Below are positions 7,118-14,629 of a stretch of 64,000 nt of DNA, piece after piece. The position numbers were made by a program, and so were the translations under genes. Position 1 is the stretch's first letter, and each line of letters begins with the position of its first letter. This DNA comes from a virus. The DNA lies in IMG/VR virus record IMGVR_UViG_3300047994_000054, positions 1-64,000 of that record; one strand, 5' to 3'. The notes beneath the pieces are model-generated. The model searched no databases and was not told where the DNA came from. It saw nothing but the letters and a program-made list of their open reading frames with translations.

Positions 7118-8731
7118 TCACACGGTGCGGAACAGGTCCGCCATCGACTGGGGGTCGGACTCCAGCATGTCGGTGATCGAACGGACGTTGTCGCTCACGG
7201 ACTCAAGCGCGCCGCCGTACGAGCAGCCGATCGCGATGCCGAAGCAGCGGATGCTGGTCTTGTCCTTCACGCGGTTCCACTCGTGCATGAAGTCCTCGTC
7301 CATCGACCCGTACTCGTCATCGGTCATGAACACGACGTCTGCCTTGCCCTTGCTGGAGTTGTCGTAGGACTCCTCGATCAGCTTGAGTGCAGCGCGCAGC
7401 GGCTCCTCATAGGAGGTGCCACCACCGTAGAAGTGCTCGGTCATGGTGAGCACGCCGTCGAGCGTCGTCTCGCCCTTGAGGAACGACTGCGTCCATACCT
7501 GCCGGCTGGACGAGAAGCCGATGTAGTGGAAGTCGCGACCGCGCTGGCGAGCCTGGTCGCACATGGCCAGCGCCAGAGCCTTGGACCACGCCTCGCGTGA
7601 ACCGCCCATGACGTCCTCGCAGCCCATCGAGCCGGACTCATCGACGACGCAGACAACCGGACCCTGGCCGAGGTTCTCCTTGCCACGCAGGTCGTAGCAG
7701 AGGATCTCGCGGTTGGCGTAGCGCATCCAGAAGTCAGCCTCGAGCTCGGGACTGGCCAGGTTGATCATCTCGGCCGGGATCATGCGCGTCAGGTCGTCGT
7801 CGAGCTTCACGCCCACCACCTCGTCGGTGGCGTGCATGATGCGCTTGCGGGACTCAGCCTGCTGGATCATCTTGAACTGGCCCAGCAGCTTGTAGAACTT
7901 CGAGAGCCGGTTGTTGCGCAGCCGCTCGGCCAGCTGGCGACGCTCCTCGAAGTCCATCCGCTGGAGCGCGCCGTCCTCCATGCCGAACGCCTGACACAGA
8001 GCCTGCTCCTGCTCCAGCTCCTCGCCGGCCTGCTTGGCAGCAGTCTTGACGGACTGCTTGACGCCCTGTGCTGCGAGCTCGGCCGCAGCTTGCGCCGCGT
8101 TCTGGGCAGCCTGAGCGGCGCCCTGTGCCTGCTGCGCCTTGTCGAGCGCCTGCTGGAGTGCGCCACCTGCGTTGCCCTGACCGGGATCGCCAGGCTGGCC
8201 GTTCGGGTCCGGTGACGGACCGATCCCGAATCCCTCGATGATCTGCTTGACGTCGTCGTCGGCCTCCTTCGCCTTGTCCTGGGCCTGCTGAGCCTCCTCG
8301 GCGCGCTTCTTGGCCTCGACCATCGCGTCCTGTGCCTGACGCAGCGCCGACTCCATGCCGAGCAGCGCCATCGCGGAGCCGTACTCGTCACCACGGGTGT
8401 TGGCACGCAGCTGGCGGAACTGCGTCGTCTCCGTGAGTTCCTTGATCATCGTGCGGTTGGGCACGTGCGTCGGCTTCATCTCGCGCTCGTCGTGCAGTTG
8501 CGGGTCGGCCTTGAGCAGCGACATGAAGAAGTCCTGCATGAACGGCTCGACGTAGTCGTGCTTGCGCGACAGGTCGGTGATCAGGGTGTTCATGCCCGGC
8601 ACCTTGTGCACGACGTCGTCGTAGTACGCCTTGTCGAAGCGGTCGTGGTCGACGACGTACTCCTGTGTCGGCTTGGGGATGTCACCGAGCAGCGACTTGC
8701 CGCGCTCGATCAGATTGTCGAGGAAACTCAT
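7118..8731 (-). CDS. VWA-domain protein (ViaA/CoxE-like partner of AAA+ ATPase)
   Basis: A 537-residue protein. Residues 1-130 are helical, 130-245 are a Gln/Ala-rich coiled coil with a Gly/Pro linker, and from about 355 there is a von Willebrand A domain: VVCVVDESGSMG gives the MIDAS DxSxS at 364-368, followed by GGGTSYEEPL and VFMTDDEYG with the further MIDAS Thr and Asp. In RavA-ViaA and MoxR-VWA systems the VWA protein binds metal and adapts or activates the AAA+ ring on clients. It overlaps the membrane protein gene as ATGA and lies two genes after the RavA-like ATPase. Function in the phage is unknown. Confidence 0.88.
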   Translation of the reverse strand: MSFLDNLIERGKSLLGDIPKPTQEYVVDHDRFDKAYYDDVVHKVPGMNTLITDLSRKHDYVEPFMQDFFMSLLKADPQLHDEREMKPTHVPNRTMIKELTETTQFRQLRANTRGDEYGSAMALLGMESALRQAQDAMVEAKKRAEEAQQAQDKAKEADDDVKQIIEGFGIGPSPDPNGQPGDPGQGNAGGALQQALDKAQQAQGAAQAAQNAAQAAAELAAQGVKQSVKTAAKQAGEELEQEQALCQAFGMEDGALQRMDFEERRQLAERLRNNRLSKFYKLLGQFKMIQQAESRKRIMHATDEVVGVKLDDDLTRMIPAEMINLASPELEADFWMRYANREILCYDLRGKENLGQGPVVCVVDESGSMGCEDVMGGSREAWSKALALAMCDQARQRGRDFHYIGFSSSRQVWTQSFLKGETTLDGVLTMTEHFYGGGTSYEEPLRAALKLIEESYDNSSKGKADVVFMTDDEYGSMDEDFMHEWNRVKDKTSIRCFGIAIGCSYGGALESVSDNVRSITDMLESDPQSMADLFRTV

Positions 8732-8946
8732 GCGTCCCTACCTCTCTCGATGCCTTCACGGACAAGTGCGACGAGCTTCTGCGACTCGGTCACCAGTCGA
8801 ATCATCCTGTCGATCTCCAGCGCCTGCTGTGCGCAGATCTTGGTCAACTGCTTGTTCTGCTTGAGCACGTGACGTGTTATCGCGGCGGAGATCAGCATCA
8901 GACCGCCGAGGATGCCGATCTCGAGATAGGCCAGTGCGGTGCTCAT
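8728..8946 (-). CDS. Single-pass membrane protein between RavA-like and VWA genes
   Basis: A 72-residue protein with one hydrophobic helix (YLEIGILGGLMLISAAI, residues 7-23) followed by a charged coiled coil (QQALEIDRMIRLVTESQKLV). It has ATGA overlaps on both sides, so it is translated with the ATPase and VWA genes. It may tether the complex to the membrane. E. coli RavA-ViaA has no such third gene, which makes this arrangement notable. Confidence 0.8.
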   Translation of the reverse strand: MSTALAYLEIGILGGLMLISAAITRHVLKQNKQLTKICAQQALEIDRMIRLVTESQKLVALVREGIERGRDA

Positions 8947-10172
8947 CGGAGTATCACGTCCTCAGCCGGCATGTCGAGGCAGTCGGTGTAGACGGACGTC
9001 CGCACCACCATGAGCCGACTGGCGACCTCGTCGAGCCGAGCGGTCGAACGACCTGCGGCCTTGCACTCCTGCATCGCCTGGGCGAGCTCGGAGACCAGCA
9101 CCTTGAGCTTCTGGTTAGCCTCGGATCCGTACGAGGCCCGAACCTCGAGCGACTGACCCTTACGGTCCCGGATGTTACGTGCGATGTCATCGGCCGTATC
9201 CAGGATCGCCATCGCCTTCTCGGCGACCGGGTTGGACAGCGACAGTGTGATGCGCTCGACCGCCGTGATCTGGGTCGGAACCTCCCAGAGGCAGTAGCGC
9301 AGCACGTGCAGGTCGTCCTCCTTGACCTCGGTGCGGCCGGCGAAGAACGCGCTCGCCTGGAGCATCCGCACGCAGGTGCGCCAGCGTCGGTCGGACACTG
9401 TGATCTCGGCGTCGGAGCGGAGCGTGTCGCGCAGCTTCATCATGGCCTCGATCGCGTCCACCGGGACGTCGATGGCGGGCACGACGTTGTCGATGACGTC
9501 CTGGAGGTCCAGGAACGGGATCGTGGTCTTGTGCGCGGTCAGCCGCAGGTCGTTGGTGCTGATGGCGGACTGGAGCAGCGCCGCGAAGTTGCCGGACTCC
9601 TGGATGTACTCGACGAGCACACGCACGAGCAGCCGGTCCCACAGCGCCGCAGCGTCCTCGGACTCCTCGACGATGAGCTCGTTGCTGGCAGCGAACGCGG
9701 TGTAGAGCGGCACGTGCTTGGCGGTGCGACCACCGTTGACCTCGTGGTAGAGCCGCTCATTCAGGATCGCGAGCATGTCGTGACCGAGCGTGGGCGACAT
9801 CTTGCCGATCTCGTCCAGGAACGCGAAGTTGGCGGTCGGCAGGAAGCCGTTGATCTTGCGGTGAAAGTCACCCTTGTCCCGCAGCTCGGGCAGGTTGTAG
9901 GGACCGAGGATCGCGGCGTCGGGCCGCGTCTTGGACATGATGGTCTCGAAGTACGTGGCACCGTCGAAGCGACCGACGATCTCGCGGATCATGTCCGACT
10001 TGCCGGTGCCGGGCTGGCCCAGACCGAACCAGTGCTGCTTGGCGAGCACGGCGATCAGCGCGGACTCGATGGCGGACCTGCGCTCCAAGAAGATGCTGGA
10101 GACTTCGTCGAGCACCGAGTTGAGTGCGATGGAGACCGGGTGAGCGGTCGGCGGGAGAGCAGTAACGGTCAT
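8943..10172 (-). CDS. RavA-like MoxR-family AAA+ ATPase
   Basis: A 409-residue protein. ATG 10172 is chosen because conserved sequence begins there and a GAGAGGGG site precedes it. Motifs: LERRSAIESALIAVLA at 29-44, Walker A GQPGTGKS at 52-59, Walker B FAFLDEI at 117-122 region, sensor 1 AASNEL at 161-166, arginine finger region LWDRLLVR at 178-185. The segment VSDRRWRTCVRMLQASAFFA at 259-278 is very like the lid of RavA. MoxR/RavA proteins are hexameric ATPases that remodel clients together with VWA proteins. The gene is first in a three-gene unit with a membrane protein and a VWA protein, and has a GAAC-N4-GTTC box 29 bases upstream. Confidence 0.9.
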   Translation of the reverse strand: MTVTALPPTAHPVSIALNSVLDEVSSIFLERRSAIESALIAVLAKQHWFGLGQPGTGKSDMIREIVGRFDGATYFETIMSKTRPDAAILGPYNLPELRDKGDFHRKINGFLPTANFAFLDEIGKMSPTLGHDMLAILNERLYHEVNGGRTAKHVPLYTAFAASNELIVEESEDAAALWDRLLVRVLVEYIQESGNFAALLQSAISTNDLRLTAHKTTIPFLDLQDVIDNVVPAIDVPVDAIEAMMKLRDTLRSDAEITVSDRRWRTCVRMLQASAFFAGRTEVKEDDLHVLRYCLWEVPTQITAVERITLSLSNPVAEKAMAILDTADDIARNIRDRKGQSLEVRASYGSEANQKLKVLVSELAQAMQECKAAGRSTARLDEVASRLMVVRTSVYTDCLDMPAEDVILR

Positions 10173-10200
10173 GGGCGGCAGCCCCTCTCGTTGAGGTGGT

Positions 10201-10221
10201 GCGAACGAACGTTCGCGGGTG
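10201..10221 (-). promoter_or_regulatory. SOS-type box in the RavA-operon leader
   Basis: GCGAAC-GAAC-GTTCGC at 10201-10216 has perfect outer arms and matches the actinobacterial LexA-box pattern CGAAC-N4-GTTCG. It fills most of the 50-base gap between the ligase stop and the RavA-like gene. The minus-strand motif CACCCGCGAA overlaps it (10221-10212). Predicted to control the RavA/VWA operon; binding protein not known. Confidence 0.65.
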
Positions 10222-10222
10222 G

Positions 10223-11128
10223 TCAGGATCTCGGGACGCTGTCGAGCTGGCTCAGTCTGGCATCCAGCACCGACACGTCTGTACGCAGGCCCTTGTAGCT
10301 CGGGTGCCTGAGCGCGCCTTCCTTCGTGACGTTGAGGATCTCGATCTCGCACACGACGGGTCGGCCGGCGTCGAGCTCGGCCTTGAGCTCGAGACGGGTC
10401 TTGTCGGTGAATCCGGTGCCGACGACGCCGACCCGGACGGGCCTGTTCTGGTCGTCGAGCATGGTGAGGTGCATCCGGCCGAAGTGCGCGGCCTTTCCGC
10501 TACCGAGGTCGTAGCCGGTGCCGATGCACGTGATGCTGGTCTTGCCCTTGTACTTCTGCCAGTCGTGCTGGCGTCCTGCGCGGTACGGGCTCGATTTGCG
10601 CTTGGCGATCACTCCTTCCATGCCCAGGTCAACGACCTGCTGGTAGAACGTGGGGTCGTCTGACCACACGCTGGTGTCGAGGTGCTGGAACGGCTTGAGC
10701 GCGCCGACGGAACTGTCCAGAAACTGCCGGCGCTCCGCCCACGGGTAGCGCTGAATGTCCTGGCCTGCGATCGACAGGACGTCGAACGCGACGTAGGCGA
10801 CCGGGTAGTCCTTGAGGTGACGCGCGACGTCGTGCGGCTTGTTCTGCTTGTCGCGTCGTGCGGTGTCCTGGAACGAACCGCTCTTGGCCACGACCTCGCC
10901 ATCGAGCACGCACGGCGTCGGCAGCGTCTCGAGATCGCGGACGACCTCAGGGAAGCGGTGCGTGACGTTCACGCCGTTGCGGTTGATGAGGGTCACGTTG
11001 CCGCCGGTCTCGACGTAGGCGAGCACGCGCACGCCATCCAGCTTGGTGTCGTAGATCCAGGTGGGACCGAGATCGTTGATCGGTTGCGCGGGCGGCTTGG
11101 CGAGCATCGGCTTGATCAGGTCCACCAT
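10223..11128 (-). CDS. ATP-dependent DNA ligase, LigD-ligase type
   Basis: A 301-residue ligase. The nucleotidyl-transfer motif is DTKLDGVR with Lys29 as the AMP acceptor. Further motifs: INRNG, LDGEVV, FDVLSI, EGVIAKRKSSPYRAGR and a WQKYK basic patch; the C-terminal 100 residues look like an OB fold. It would seal nicks or joined ends in the cytoplasm. The size fits a stand-alone catalytic core plus OB domain, with no polymerase or nuclease domain as in full LigD. ATG 11128 follows GGAGGTG. It lies in one operon with the Ku-like gene, suggesting an end-joining pair. Confidence 0.9.
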   Translation of the reverse strand: MVDLIKPMLAKPPAQPINDLGPTWIYDTKLDGVRVLAYVETGGNVTLINRNGVNVTHRFPEVVRDLETLPTPCVLDGEVVAKSGSFQDTARRDKQNKPHDVARHLKDYPVAYVAFDVLSIAGQDIQRYPWAERRQFLDSSVGALKPFQHLDTSVWSDDPTFYQQVVDLGMEGVIAKRKSSPYRAGRQHDWQKYKGKTSITCIGTGYDLGSGKAAHFGRMHLTMLDDQNRPVRVGVVGTGFTDKTRLELKAELDAGRPVVCEIEILNVTKEGALRHPSYKGLRTDVSVLDARLSQLDSVPRS

Positions 11129-11226
11129 TCATCACCTCCTTCGTCCTTGTCGTCGTCGAACGGCTCACTGGCGAGCGCCTCGTCCAGCCGCCACTGTGCG
11201 TACTCCTCCGCGAGTTCGTCGGTCAT
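11116..11226 (-). CDS. 36-residue acidic peptide between Ku and ligase
   Basis: ATG 11226, preceded by CGGAG, encodes MTDELAEEYAQWRLDEALAS followed by an Asp/Glu-rich end and EWWT. The stop lies 13 bases inside the ligase gene, so translation is coupled. Small acidic proteins with a terminal Trp pair are common in actinophages; function unknown. Confidence 0.65.
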   Translation of the reverse strand: MTDELAEEYAQWRLDEALASEPFDDDKDEGGDEWWT

Positions 11227-11263
11227 ACTCCGAGAGGCTCCTGGTAGCCGGTCACGGTCACGT

Positions 11264-12067
11264 TCACGCGAGCAGCTCGTCGAGCAGATTGCCCAGGTCG
11301 ACAGCGGTTCCGACCTTCGCAGCGGGCGTCGACTTGGTGCGCTCGATCTCGACGCCCTCGACCGACTCCTTGCTGGCCAGCAGGTTCACCAGCGCCTCGC
11401 GGTAGGTGTTGCGGTAGGCATCGGCGTCGAATGGTTCGGTGGTCTTGGCGGCGAGCGCGTCGACCTTCGCCTGATACTCGGGCGCCGGCTCGATGACGTT
11501 GACGTTCGGCGTGGCCTTGACGTCCTCCGGCCACGCCAGCGGCTCCAGCGTGAGCACGCCGTCGAACGTCGACAGCCGGTAGAGACCGGGCTTCGTACGT
11601 GGTGAGTAGACGACGAGCGCAGCGAGCTCGGGATGACGCGTGAGCATGTCCACGATCAGCCCGTACTTGCCCAGCTGCGCTGCACTCGCAGGCTCCAGGT
11701 AGTACGTCGAGCGGTCCTTGCCCGGCAGCGTCGCGCTCTCGACCTCGGCAGCGACGTGCACGGTGGCAGCGAGCATCTGGCCGGTGACCTCCAGCGTCGC
11801 ATCCTGCGCCGACCTCACCTCGTCAGTGGTGACGATCGTGTATGACGTGCCCTGCTTGCTGGCCTTCTGGAGGTACGAGTACTCAACGTCGGATGCGCAC
11901 GACTCGCAGTAGCGCTTCATGCGGATGGGCGTCGGTGCGTGGATGTTGCTGTGCTCGTCGCCGCAGCAGACAGTGACGAGATCCTCGTCGGTCTTGCCCT
12001 GGGCGGTCGTCAGGTTCACGGTGCACGCAAGTCCTGAGACTTGGAGCACGAGATTCTTGGTAGCCAT
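11264..12067 (-). CDS. ku: Ku-like DNA end-binding protein
   Basis: A 267-residue protein of about the usual bacterial Ku length. The C-terminal two thirds carry Ku-like segments: TYYLEPASAAQLGKYGLIVD, LTRHPELAALVVYSPRTKPG, LYRLSTFDGVLTLEPLAWPE. The N-terminal part holds CCGDEHS and RYCESC, reminiscent of the region where Ku reads C..CG.EV. Bacterial Ku forms a ring on broken DNA ends and recruits LigD; mycobacteriophages Omega and Corndog are known to carry Ku. The adjacent ligase strengthens the call. N-terminal similarity is weak, so a distant Ku homologue is meant. It follows the 12103 operator and the CACCCGCGAA leader motif. Confidence 0.75.
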   Translation of the reverse strand: MATKNLVLQVSGLACTVNLTTAQGKTDEDLVTVCCGDEHSNIHAPTPIRMKRYCESCASDVEYSYLQKASKQGTSYTIVTTDEVRSAQDATLEVTGQMLAATVHVAAEVESATLPGKDRSTYYLEPASAAQLGKYGLIVDMLTRHPELAALVVYSPRTKPGLYRLSTFDGVLTLEPLAWPEDVKATPNVNVIEPAPEYQAKVDALAAKTTEPFDADAYRNTYREALVNLLASKESVEGVEIERTKSTPAAKVGTAVDLGNLLDELLA

Positions 12068-12080
12068 GCTTGATCACTCC

Positions 12081-12118
12081 TTCGCGGGTGAGTGTGTTGC
12101 TCGTGGACAATCGTACAC
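12081..12118 (-). promoter_or_regulatory. Operator and leader motif upstream of Ku-like gene
   Basis: GTGGACAATCGTACAC at 12103-12118 is the exact reverse complement of the site at 23963-23978 and close to the perfect palindrome at 6949. Nearer the gene, CACCCGCGAA (minus strand 12090-12081) runs into the GGAG ribosome site. Inferred repressor-controlled early promoter of the Ku / ligase transcript. Confidence 0.65.
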
Positions 12119-12125
12119 GAGAGAA

Positions 12126-12488
12126 CTAGCGGGCGGCGTCGATCAGCGACCGGATGATGCCGAAGCGATCCGGGTCGTCGTTCCGCAACCTGGAGGTGTC
12201 CTCTTGCGTCAGGAGCTTGGTCCAGTCCGTGACGACGCAGAGCATCTCTGCCAGGTTGATGGCAGCCTCACGGTCGCGACACCACAGCGTGATGGCGGCA
12301 TGTCCGGCCGGGTCCATCGTCGGATCGGGTGCAGCCGAACTGACGGTCCACAGGTGGTCGTCGAATCCGTCACCGATCACGCGCCTGTGCACGTACAGGT
12401 CTTCGACCTTCTCGGCACGGATGCGACGTAGGTGCTTGGTGTCGTCGCGCGTGTTGGAGTACGACTGTCGTACCGGGATGATCGGCAT
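12126..12488 (-). CDS. Hypothetical 120-residue protein
   Basis: ATG 12488 follows GGAGGTGAGCC. The N-terminus is basic (SNTRDDTKHLRRIRAEKVEDLY), the centre is beta-rich with HLWTV and AITLWCRDREAAINLAEML, and the C-terminus is helical. It is the last gene of the small-gene operon that starts at 15342. It shares 112 bases with the preceding frame, which is unusual here. Family not recognised. Confidence 0.72.
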   Translation of the reverse strand: MPIIPVRQSYSNTRDDTKHLRRIRAEKVEDLYVHRRVIGDGFDDHLWTVSSAAPDPTMDPAGHAAITLWCRDREAAINLAEMLCVVTDWTKLLTQEDTSRLRNDDPDRFGIIRSLIDAAR

Positions 12489-12796
12489 GGCTCACCTCCC
12501 CAGGCGTGTCGTGCGTTGCTCCGTGGGAGTTGGCAGCGGTAGCAGTACGGCGCGTCGTCCGCACCCTCGAACGCGTGACCACGGTTCTCGCCGTAGCGAG
12601 CCCAGTGCAGCGCAGCAGCGTTCAGTGCGGTGATGACCTCGTATGCGGTCGCGGTGTCGAGCACGCGCTCGGAGCCGACAACCTCGAGCACCCAGATGAG
12701 CCCGCGACCGTTGCTGTGGCAGTAGTACAGCGACACCGGCGCACCTATCTCCTTCGCACGCTCCAGCGCGCGGTGGACGTCAACCCTCGTCGTCAA
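12377..12796 (-). CDS. Small protein with CYRC finger, long 3' overlap
   Basis: About 139 residues from TTG 12796, 8 bases after GGAGG; a GTG three codons earlier is too close to that site. The first 105 residues look like a normal protein (VDVHRALERAKEIGAPVSLYY, then YCYRCQLPRSNARHAWGG). The last 35 residues overlap the next gene and are Arg/Ser/Thr-rich, so the true end may be upstream with a base lost. Function unknown. Confidence 0.6.
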   Translation of the reverse strand: MTTRVDVHRALERAKEIGAPVSLYYCHSNGRGLIWVLEVVGSERVLDTATAYEVITALNAAALHWARYGENRGHAFEGADDAPYCYRCQLPRSNARHAWGGEPCRSSRYDSRTPTRATTPSTYVASVPRRSKTCTCTGA

Positions 12797-12962
12797 ACAG
12801 ACCACCTCCTTCGTTCTCCTCGTCCGCGATGTCGCGCGCGAATGCGTCGAGGCTGGCTTCGCGGCCCTCAGACGCGATGAAGTGCCGCAGGATGGTGGCG
12901 ATCGAGTGGTCGTCCCATCCCTGCGCCTCTGCGATCTCGTCGAAGCGTGCAGCGGCGCTCAC
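12780..12962 (-). CDS. Small helical acidic protein
   Basis: A 60-residue protein. GTG 12962 overlaps the preceding TGA as GTGA. MSAAARFDEIAEAQGWDDHS is followed by a helix and an acidic tail. The tail region also carries the AAGGAGG ribosome site for the next gene. No family recognised. Confidence 0.7.
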   Translation of the reverse strand: MSAAARFDEIAEAQGWDDHSIATILRHFIASEGREASLDAFARDIADEENEGGGLFDDEG

Positions 12963-13144
12963 CACGTCACCTCGATTCCCTGCGCGCGTCGCACGAACTT
13001 CCGCCAGTCCTTGTCGAAGATGACGTAGCTCGCGGACCCGTTTACGCCGGTCTCGTCGTGGGTGAAGTCACGCAACTGCATCAGTGCGTCGAGGACGTTG
13101 CTCGTGCGGCAGAGTCCGAGCTTCCTCAGGATCTTGTCGATCAT
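12959..13144 (-). CDS. Small hypothetical protein
   Basis: A 61-residue protein from ATG 13144 (ATGA overlap). MIDKILRKLGLCRTSNVLDA gives a basic start, followed by a beta-rich half (SASYVIFDKDWRKFVRRAQG). A similar layout is seen in small actinophage proteins of unknown role. Confidence 0.7.
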   Translation of the reverse strand: MIDKILRKLGLCRTSNVLDALMQLRDFTHDETGVNGSASYVIFDKDWRKFVRRAQGIEVTW

Positions 13145-13332
13145 GAGCACTGCACCTGGCCGGCGACGAAGTAGCACGTGCCCGGCGTCACGGGCGCGTA
13201 GGTCGGCGTCGTGTTGTCCGGCCCGTCGACCTGATTGGCCGCACGGCTCGCGTGCAGTGCGATCTGGGCGATCAGGAACACGCCACCGATCACGAGCAGC
13301 ACCGCGACCACGACTCGCATCTCTCTCGTCAT
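13141..13332 (-). CDS. Single-pass membrane or secreted small protein
   Basis: A 63-residue protein with a basic start (MTREMR), a hydrophobic helix (VVVAVLLVIGGVFLIAQIAL, residues 7-26) and a short outer part with two Cys (GTCYFVAGQVQCS), which could form a disulfide. Overlaps on both sides. It could be an anchored periplasmic or superinfection-type protein; no evidence beyond topology. Confidence 0.75.
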   Translation of the reverse strand: MTREMRVVVAVLLVIGGVFLIAQIALHASRAANQVDGPDNTTPTYAPVTPGTCYFVAGQVQCS

Positions 13333-13589
13333 GCTGGTACCTCCTTCACGAACTCGGCCGCGTGAGTCCTGAAACCCTCGGGCATCGGAGCGTCGAGCAA
13401 CGCCTGCTCGATCGCGCGTGCCGCAGCGATCACGGCCTCGTCGTAGCTGTCGGTCGTCGTCGGACCCTTGATCTCGACGCGGTAGATGTGAACGGACGAC
13501 ATCTGTGCCTCCTGTCGTGGTCGTTGCAGCGCGAGTGCGGCGTTTATGCGCGCGTCGTACTGCGCGTACTTCGCGCGCGTGCTCGTCAT
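13329..13589 (-). CDS. Hypothetical protein with internal start
   Basis: The frame from ATG 13589 (ATGA overlap) gives 86 residues. An internal ATG at 13502 follows GGAGG at 5 bases and would give 57 residues (MSSVHIYRVEIKGPTTTDSY). Both may be used. The C-terminal part predicts a beta strand then a helix rich in Ala/Glu. Family not recognised. Confidence 0.65.
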   Translation of the reverse strand: MTSTRAKYAQYDARINAALALQRPRQEAQMSSVHIYRVEIKGPTTTDSYDEAVIAAARAIEQALLDAPMPEGFRTHAAEFVKEVPA

Positions 13590-13735
13590 GCGCACTGTCC
13601 GCACGCGGTGAAACCAGGCCGTGGCGCCCGCACGCCGCACATGCCGCAGACGGTCGGCGCTGGGTCGTCGAGGCTGTCCTCGAGGCTGTCTTCGTCGTCG
13701 TTGCGTTCGTCGTCGTTGCGACCGCGCGTGCTCAC
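13586..13735 (-). CDS. Small acidic protein with two-Cys-pair finger
   Basis: A 49-residue protein from GTG 13735 (GTGA overlap). The first half is a repetitive acidic stretch (RNDDERNDDEDSLEDSLDD), and the second half has CGMCG and CGQC, a probable zinc ribbon. The DNA shows short GTCGTCGTT and GAGGCTGTC repeats. Function unknown. Confidence 0.7.
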   Translation of the reverse strand: MSTRGRNDDERNDDEDSLEDSLDDPAPTVCGMCGVRAPRPGFTACGQCA

Positions 13736-14118
13736 TGGCCGTCGCCCTGCTCGTCGTCGTTGCGGTCGAGCATCTGGTCGATCGCGTGCTCCATGCCGCT
13801 CGTGATCATGTAGTCCACCAGGTGCTGCTCGCACGCTGGCCACCCGTGCACATACTCGGAGCCCGTGAGCAGCGCGTGCAGGAAAGCCGACTCGACCGGG
13901 TCGCCCTGCTCGTCGCACTTCACCGTCACGTAGTGGAACGTGCCGTCGAGCATCACAACGATGAAGTCGTGCGGTCGCGTGTGGTTCGCGGCGATCGCCA
14001 CGTCGGTCGACATTCCGGGCGACGCCAGCACGCTCGTGAGCGCGTCGATCGTCTCCTGGGCAAGACCCTGCACTCGTGCTCTCTCGAGGATCTCCTCGAC
14101 ATACGCGCTGTCGTTCAT
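13732..14118 (-). CDS. Hypothetical 128-residue protein
   Basis: ATG 14118 forms an ATGA overlap. It has a helical start (YVEEILERARVQGLAQETID), a beta-rich centre (DFIVVMLDGTFHYVTVKC) and an acidic tail. GWPACEQHL may contribute a metal ligand. No family recognised. Confidence 0.75.
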   Translation of the reverse strand: MNDSAYVEEILERARVQGLAQETIDALTSVLASPGMSTDVAIAANHTRPHDFIVVMLDGTFHYVTVKCDEQGDPVESAFLHALLTGSEYVHGWPACEQHLVDYMITSGMEHAIDQMLDRNDDEQGDGQ

Positions 14119-14276
14119 GCCATCACCGCCTGTCCGTAGTAGGGCCGTACGTGCGCGCCGCGCTCGTAGGCCGGGAAGTAGTAGTTGACGATCACCTGGA
14201 CGGTCATCTCAACCCTGATCGGTGGGACTCGCAGGGACTTGAGGCTCGTCATGACGCGCTCATACGCGCGCCTCAC
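14115..14276 (-). CDS. 53-residue basic protein
   Basis: GTG 14276 overlaps the previous TGA as GTGA, and the stop overlaps the next ATG. It encodes MRRAYERVMTSLKSLRVPPI and then a Tyr-rich, beta-type end (VIVNYYFPAYERGAHVRPYY). Net basic with many aromatics; possibly nucleic-acid binding. Function unknown. Confidence 0.65.
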   Translation of the reverse strand: MRRAYERVMTSLKSLRVPPIRVEMTVQVIVNYYFPAYERGAHVRPYYGQAVMA

Positions 14277-14629
14277 GACTTCACCTGTACGGCGTGGATC
14301 TCGATCGGCTCGAGCATGTCGTCGCTCGTCCAGTACCAGTCGTACTCAGCCTCGGCCGGCGCGGGTCGTACCTGCCGGTGCTTGATGCGCGATGCGCCGT
14401 CGTCGTTCACCGCGATGCGCACGAGCACGCCGCTCGTGGTCTGCACGCGACCTTCCCAGCAGAGCCCGAACGCGCTCGTCACGGCGCGCTTGATGCCGAG
14501 GACGCTCGCTGTCGTCCACGTGCCGGTCGTCGGGTCCTGGACCTCGACCAGGTCGCCGTCGATGTACGGCGCGGTGATCGCTCCGGTGCTCGTCATGTTG
14601 GGCATCTGGGGTCCGCGTGTGGTGGTCAT
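14273..14629 (-). CDS. Small beta-rich protein
   Basis: A 118-residue protein from ATG 14629, overlapping the previous gene by 4 bases. YIDGDLVEVQDPTTGTWTTA followed by repeated strands suggests an SH3- or Tudor-like barrel; the end contains YDWYW. No catalytic motif seen. Function unknown. Confidence 0.72.
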   Translation of the reverse strand: MTTTRGPQMPNMTSTGAITAPYIDGDLVEVQDPTTGTWTTASVLGIKRAVTSAFGLCWEGRVQTTSGVLVRIAVNDDGASRIKHRQVRPAPAEAEYDWYWTSDDMLEPIEIHAVQVKS

